The notes below the pieces were generated by a model that was not told the origin of the DNA, did no database searches, and saw only the letters and a program-made list of their open reading frames with translations. From a candidate division FCPU426 bacterium (GTDB lineage Bacteria; Oederibacteriota; PGYV01; Palsa-1178), in NCBI GenBank assembly GCA_003167475.1, contig PMTB01000135.1, positions 7,357 through 13,227 of the forward strand: a DNA stretch of 5,871 nt, written 5' to 3'. A program made the position numbers and the translations under genes. Positions 3,639 to 5,871 of the stretch are shown piece after piece (position 1 is the first letter of the stretch; each line of letters begins with the position of its first letter).

Positions 3639-5871
3639 GTGAAGAACACATTTATTCCCGTGGTTTTAGCCTTTATGACCGCCGTCTTTGCGGCGGTTTT
3701 ACAGGCGGCGGATGGTAATGCCCCTTTTCCGGGATCAGGGCCGGTCATCGGCGCGGCAACAAGGGCCGCAGTGGAAACTTCCTACGGGAATCTTCCGCTT
3801 TACTTCGAGGAATCAACCGCCAAAGACGCTAAATACATTTCCAGCAACAACAATTTCAACCTGTTTTTTACCTTAAACGGCGCAACAATTGTTTTCAACG
3901 GGAAAGAACCCGAAACAGTGGGCTTAAAACTGCTCGGTTCCAATCCTGCCGCGGTTGTGACCGGAGAAGGTTTGCTCTCCGGCAGGAAAAATTACCTGAT
4001 AGGTTCCGATCCAAATCTTTGGAAAACAAACATCAGGCAGTTCCGTTCGATAAGGTACGTGAACGTATATAAAGGCATTGACCTGGTCTATTACGGCAAT
4101 AACAAACAGCTCGAGTACGATTTTATCTTGTCTCCGGGGGCGGACCCCGCCCTGATACGCCTGAATTTTGACGGAGCAACAAACACCGGCCTTGATAAGG
4201 ACGGGAACCTGGTCATAACGCTCAAAAACGGAAACATGATATTTAAGGCGCCGAAATTATACCAGCTTGCGGGAAATCAAAAAACAACCGTAAGCGGCGG
4301 TTATTTTCTATCCGGCGATGAGGTCGGTTTTAAAATAGGCTCCTTTGACAAGGGTAAAGAACTGGTCATAGATCCTGTCCTCATATATTCAACCTATATC
4401 GGCGGCGCAAATTCCGACGGCGCATACTCTATAGCAGTGGATGCTTCCGGCAACGCTTACATCACCGGTTCCACATCGGCAATAAATTTTCCAACCACGC
4501 CCGGCGCATACCAGCCCGCGGACGGCAGCAAGGTGTTCGTAACGAAATTCAGCGTGTCCGGAAGTTCGCTTATATATTCCACGCTTATAGGCGGCCTCAC
4601 CGGGACAGACACAGGCAGGGGTATCGCCGTCAACAGTTTTGGCAATGTTTTCATAACCGGTTCCACCGATTCCGCGGATTTTCCGCTCAAGTCGCCTTTG
4701 CAGGCGGTCAAGGGCGCAGGGAATGATTGTTTTGTGACGGAATTCAGTCCCGACGGCACCAGCCTGGTATATTCGACTTTTATAGGAGGGAATGGGGAAG
4801 ACTCCGGAAATTCCATTGCGCTTGATACCGCCGGGAATGCATACATAGCCGGATTTTCAGGGTCGACTGACCTGCCTGTCACGCCTTCATGTTTTCAGGG
4901 TAATAACGCGGGCGGGGAAGACGCATTTGCGGCGAAAATCAACTCGGGCGGAACCGGGTTCGGATACTTAACTTACCTTGGCGGCAATTCAAACGACAGG
5001 GCAAATTCCATTGCCGTTGATCAGGCGGGATACGCCTATGTCACCGGATTTACCACTGGCAATACTTTTCCCGCAACTTCCGGGGCCTACAGAACTTCCG
5101 GAGCCGGCAATAAAGACGTTTTTATAACAAAAATAAACCAACAGGGAACTGGCCTGGTATACTCAACATATGCCGGCGGCTCGTCGGACGACGAAGGAAA
5201 CGCCATTGCCGTTGACATGGCCGGCAGCGCCTATATTGCAGGGGACACTTATTCGGGCGATTTTTCAGGGATGGGGACCGGCTCGGAACAGCCCAATAAA
5301 AACGCTCTGAGCGACGCATTTGTAATAAAACTGAATGCGTCAGGCAGCGCGTTTGCGTACGGCACTTATCTGGGAGGCAACGGTATTGACATCGCTTACA
5401 GCATCACGGTTGATCCCTCCGGGAATGCTTATACCGCAGGGCTGACACAATCAACGGATTTCCCCGTAGTTAATCCCGTACAACCGTCGCTTGGACCGGC
5501 AATAGGAAAAGCTTTTGTGTCCATGCTCTCCCCGTCAGGAACATCGCTTGCGTTTTCAACCTATATCGGAGGTAATGGATACCAGGCCGCGCAGGGAGTG
5601 GCCCTTGACCCGCAATTCAACATATTCATAACGGGCTGGACAGACGCTGTGGATTATCCGGTTACGGCCCTTTCTTATCAGCCTGCGAACGCGGGGTCCT
5701 TTGACGTTTTTGTATCAAAAATCACCACGCAGAATACGCCGACCCCGACGGCCACCGCGACTATGACCCAAACTCCGTTTGTCACGCCAACACGGACCTT
5801 TACAATAACCCCGTTTTATAGCCCGACGGAAACCATGACACAAAGCGCCACGCCCACATTTACGCCGTTTT
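3639..5871 (+). CDS. Large exported SBBP seven-bladed beta-propeller protein with Thr/Pro-rich tail (3' end outside window)
   Basis: 744 residues are visible and no stop is reached. GTG start; residues 1-24 form a signal peptide with likely cleavage near LQA-AD. Residues about 49-245 match the domain that usually precedes SBBP repeats (DUF7948-like): YGNLPLYFEE at 49, NYLIGSDPNLWKTN at 118, GIDLVYYGN at 146, LEYDF at 158, and IDPVL at 244. Seven SBBP units follow, starting at 250, 313, 378, 443, 508, 574 and 639, each of the form YSTYxGG...D...IAVD..GNAYITG.T....FP. Seven units of about 65 residues suggest one closed propeller. From residue 700 the chain is mostly Thr and Pro with some Ser, Ala and Phe, like a stalk before a C-terminal sorting or Ig-like domain. 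These proteins are taken to be surface or extracellular; no ligand or enzyme activity can be read from the sequence. The gene follows the lipoprotein gene after 27 bases. Confidence 0.92.
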   Translation, partial: MKNTFIPVVLAFMTAVFAAVLQAADGNAPFPGSGPVIGAATRAAVETSYGNLPLYFEESTAKDAKYISSNNNFNLFFTLNGATIVFNGKEPETVGLKLLGSNPAAVVTGEGLLSGRKNYLIGSDPNLWKTNIRQFRSIRYVNVYKGIDLVYYGNNKQLEYDFILSPGADPALIRLNFDGATNTGLDKDGNLVITLKNGNMIFKAPKLYQLAGNQKTTVSGGYFLSGDEVGFKIGSFDKGKELVIDPVLIYSTYIGGANSDGAYSIAVDASGNAYITGSTSAINFPTTPGAYQPADGSKVFVTKFSVSGSSLIYSTLIGGLTGTDTGRGIAVNSFGNVFITGSTDSADFPLKSPLQAVKGAGNDCFVTEFSPDGTSLVYSTFIGGNGEDSGNSIALDTAGNAYIAGFSGSTDLPVTPSCFQGNNAGGEDAFAAKINSGGTGFGYLTYLGGNSNDRANSIAVDQAGYAYVTGFTTGNTFPATSGAYRTSGAGNKDVFITKINQQGTGLVYSTYAGGSSDDEGNAIAVDMAGSAYIAGDTYSGDFSGMGTGSEQPNKNALSDAFVIKLNASGSAFAYGTYLGGNGIDIAYSITVDPSGNAYTAGLTQSTDFPVVNPVQPSLGPAIGKAFVSMLSPSGTSLAFSTYIGGNGYQAAQGVALDPQFNIFITGWTDAVDYPVTALSYQPANAGSFDVFVSKITTQNTPTPTATATMTQTPFVTPTRTFTITPFYSPTETMTQSATPTFTPF
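3678..3700 (+). terminator. Terminator-like GC hairpin inside the SBBP signal-peptide codons
   Basis: ACCGCCG (3678-3684) pairs perfectly with CGGCGGT (3691-3697) around a six-base loop, followed by TTT, so four Ts in all (3697-3700). It has the form of an intrinsic terminator with a short T-run, yet it lies 39 bases into the reading frame, in codons for residues 14-21. It may be an attenuator tied to early translation, or a by-product of Ala/Val codons (GCC GTC TTT GCG GCG GTT). Confidence 0.35.
4386..5732 (+). repeat. Seven SBBP beta-propeller repeats (protein level)
   Basis: The units begin at bases 4386, 4575, 4770, 4965, 5160, 5358 and 5553, a period of 189-198 bases. Conserved points in each are the aromatic-S/G/L-T-x2-GG start, an I/V-A/T-V/L-D/N core, an aromatic followed by I, V or T and then A/TG, and usually a closing FP or similar. 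Unit 5 lacks the closing FP (it reads DFSG). Unit 7 is the most divergent (FSTYIGG, DPQFNIFITG, DYP), as expected for an edge blade. Confidence 0.88.
5736..5871 (+). other. Thr/Pro-rich low-complexity coding segment
   Basis: Residues 700-744 of the SBBP protein start with TPTPTATATMTQTPF and continue in the same style to the window edge. The DNA uses varied Thr and Pro codons (ACG, ACC, ACA, CCG, CCA), so selection seems to be on composition rather than recent DNA repeat expansion. A flexible, possibly glycosylated linker to a further C-terminal domain is likely. Confidence 0.75.

Noticed and set aside
3343..3642. Second + frame of 99 codons overlapping the lipoprotein gene
   Set aside because: It stays open mainly because the 39-bp repeats keep this frame free of stops. 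The product is Thr/Met-rich low complexity with no signal peptide, unlike the lipobox frame.
3232..3651. - strand frame of 139 codons rich in Cys and His
   Set aside because: It is a reverse reading of the same 39-bp repeats. The Cys/His pattern repeats with the DNA and resembles no known metal-binding fold.
4457..4882. - strand frame of 141 codons opposite the SBBP repeats
   Set aside because: It mirrors the periodic SBBP coding sequence; the forward frame is continuous with a recognised domain order.

Overview
The window carries four protein genes, all on the + strand. Two of them run off the edges. The genes share codon habits (many ATA and AGG codons, GC-rich third positions elsewhere), so nothing looks recently imported. 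There are no RNA genes, IS elements, CRISPR arrays or phage genes. The host looks like a diderm-type bacterium from a poorly cultured lineage. The hints are a cyclic-glucan-synthase-type enzyme, a lipoprotein, and a large secreted SBBP propeller that ends in a Thr/Pro-rich tail. From memory, such tails are common in candidate phyla such as Goldbacteria or Omnitrophica. This placement is weak inference, not a taxonomic call.

Layout. Bases 1-2206 hold the C-terminal 734 residues of a GH94 enzyme, most like the phosphorylase module at the end of cyclic beta-1,2-glucan synthase. Bases 2207-2406 are non-coding: a terminator-like hairpin near the stop codon, promoter-like boxes, and a perfect 12-bp inverted repeat covering a TATAAT box and the Shine-Dalgarno of the next gene. 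Bases 2407-3228 encode an exported all-helical protein made of two copies of an unnamed ~118-residue domain (HPAYLxAL...). Bases 3273-3611 encode a small lipoprotein with three 13-residue hydrophilic repeats. From 3639 to the end runs a large exported protein: an N-terminal domain of the kind that precedes SBBP repeats, seven SBBP blades, and the start of a Thr/Pro-rich tail. It is cut by the window edge.

How they may work together. The last three genes are spaced 44 and 27 bases apart and all carry export signals, so they may be one transcription unit for envelope or surface proteins. The GH94 gene acts on beta-1,2-glucan and is separated from them by 200 bases with terminator and promoter signals, so it probably belongs to a different unit. 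The most unusual points are the inverted repeat that could hide the ribosome binding site only on longer transcripts, and a terminator-like GC hairpin with a short T-run inside the signal-peptide codons of the SBBP gene. No complete, clearly novel multi-gene system can be demonstrated here.
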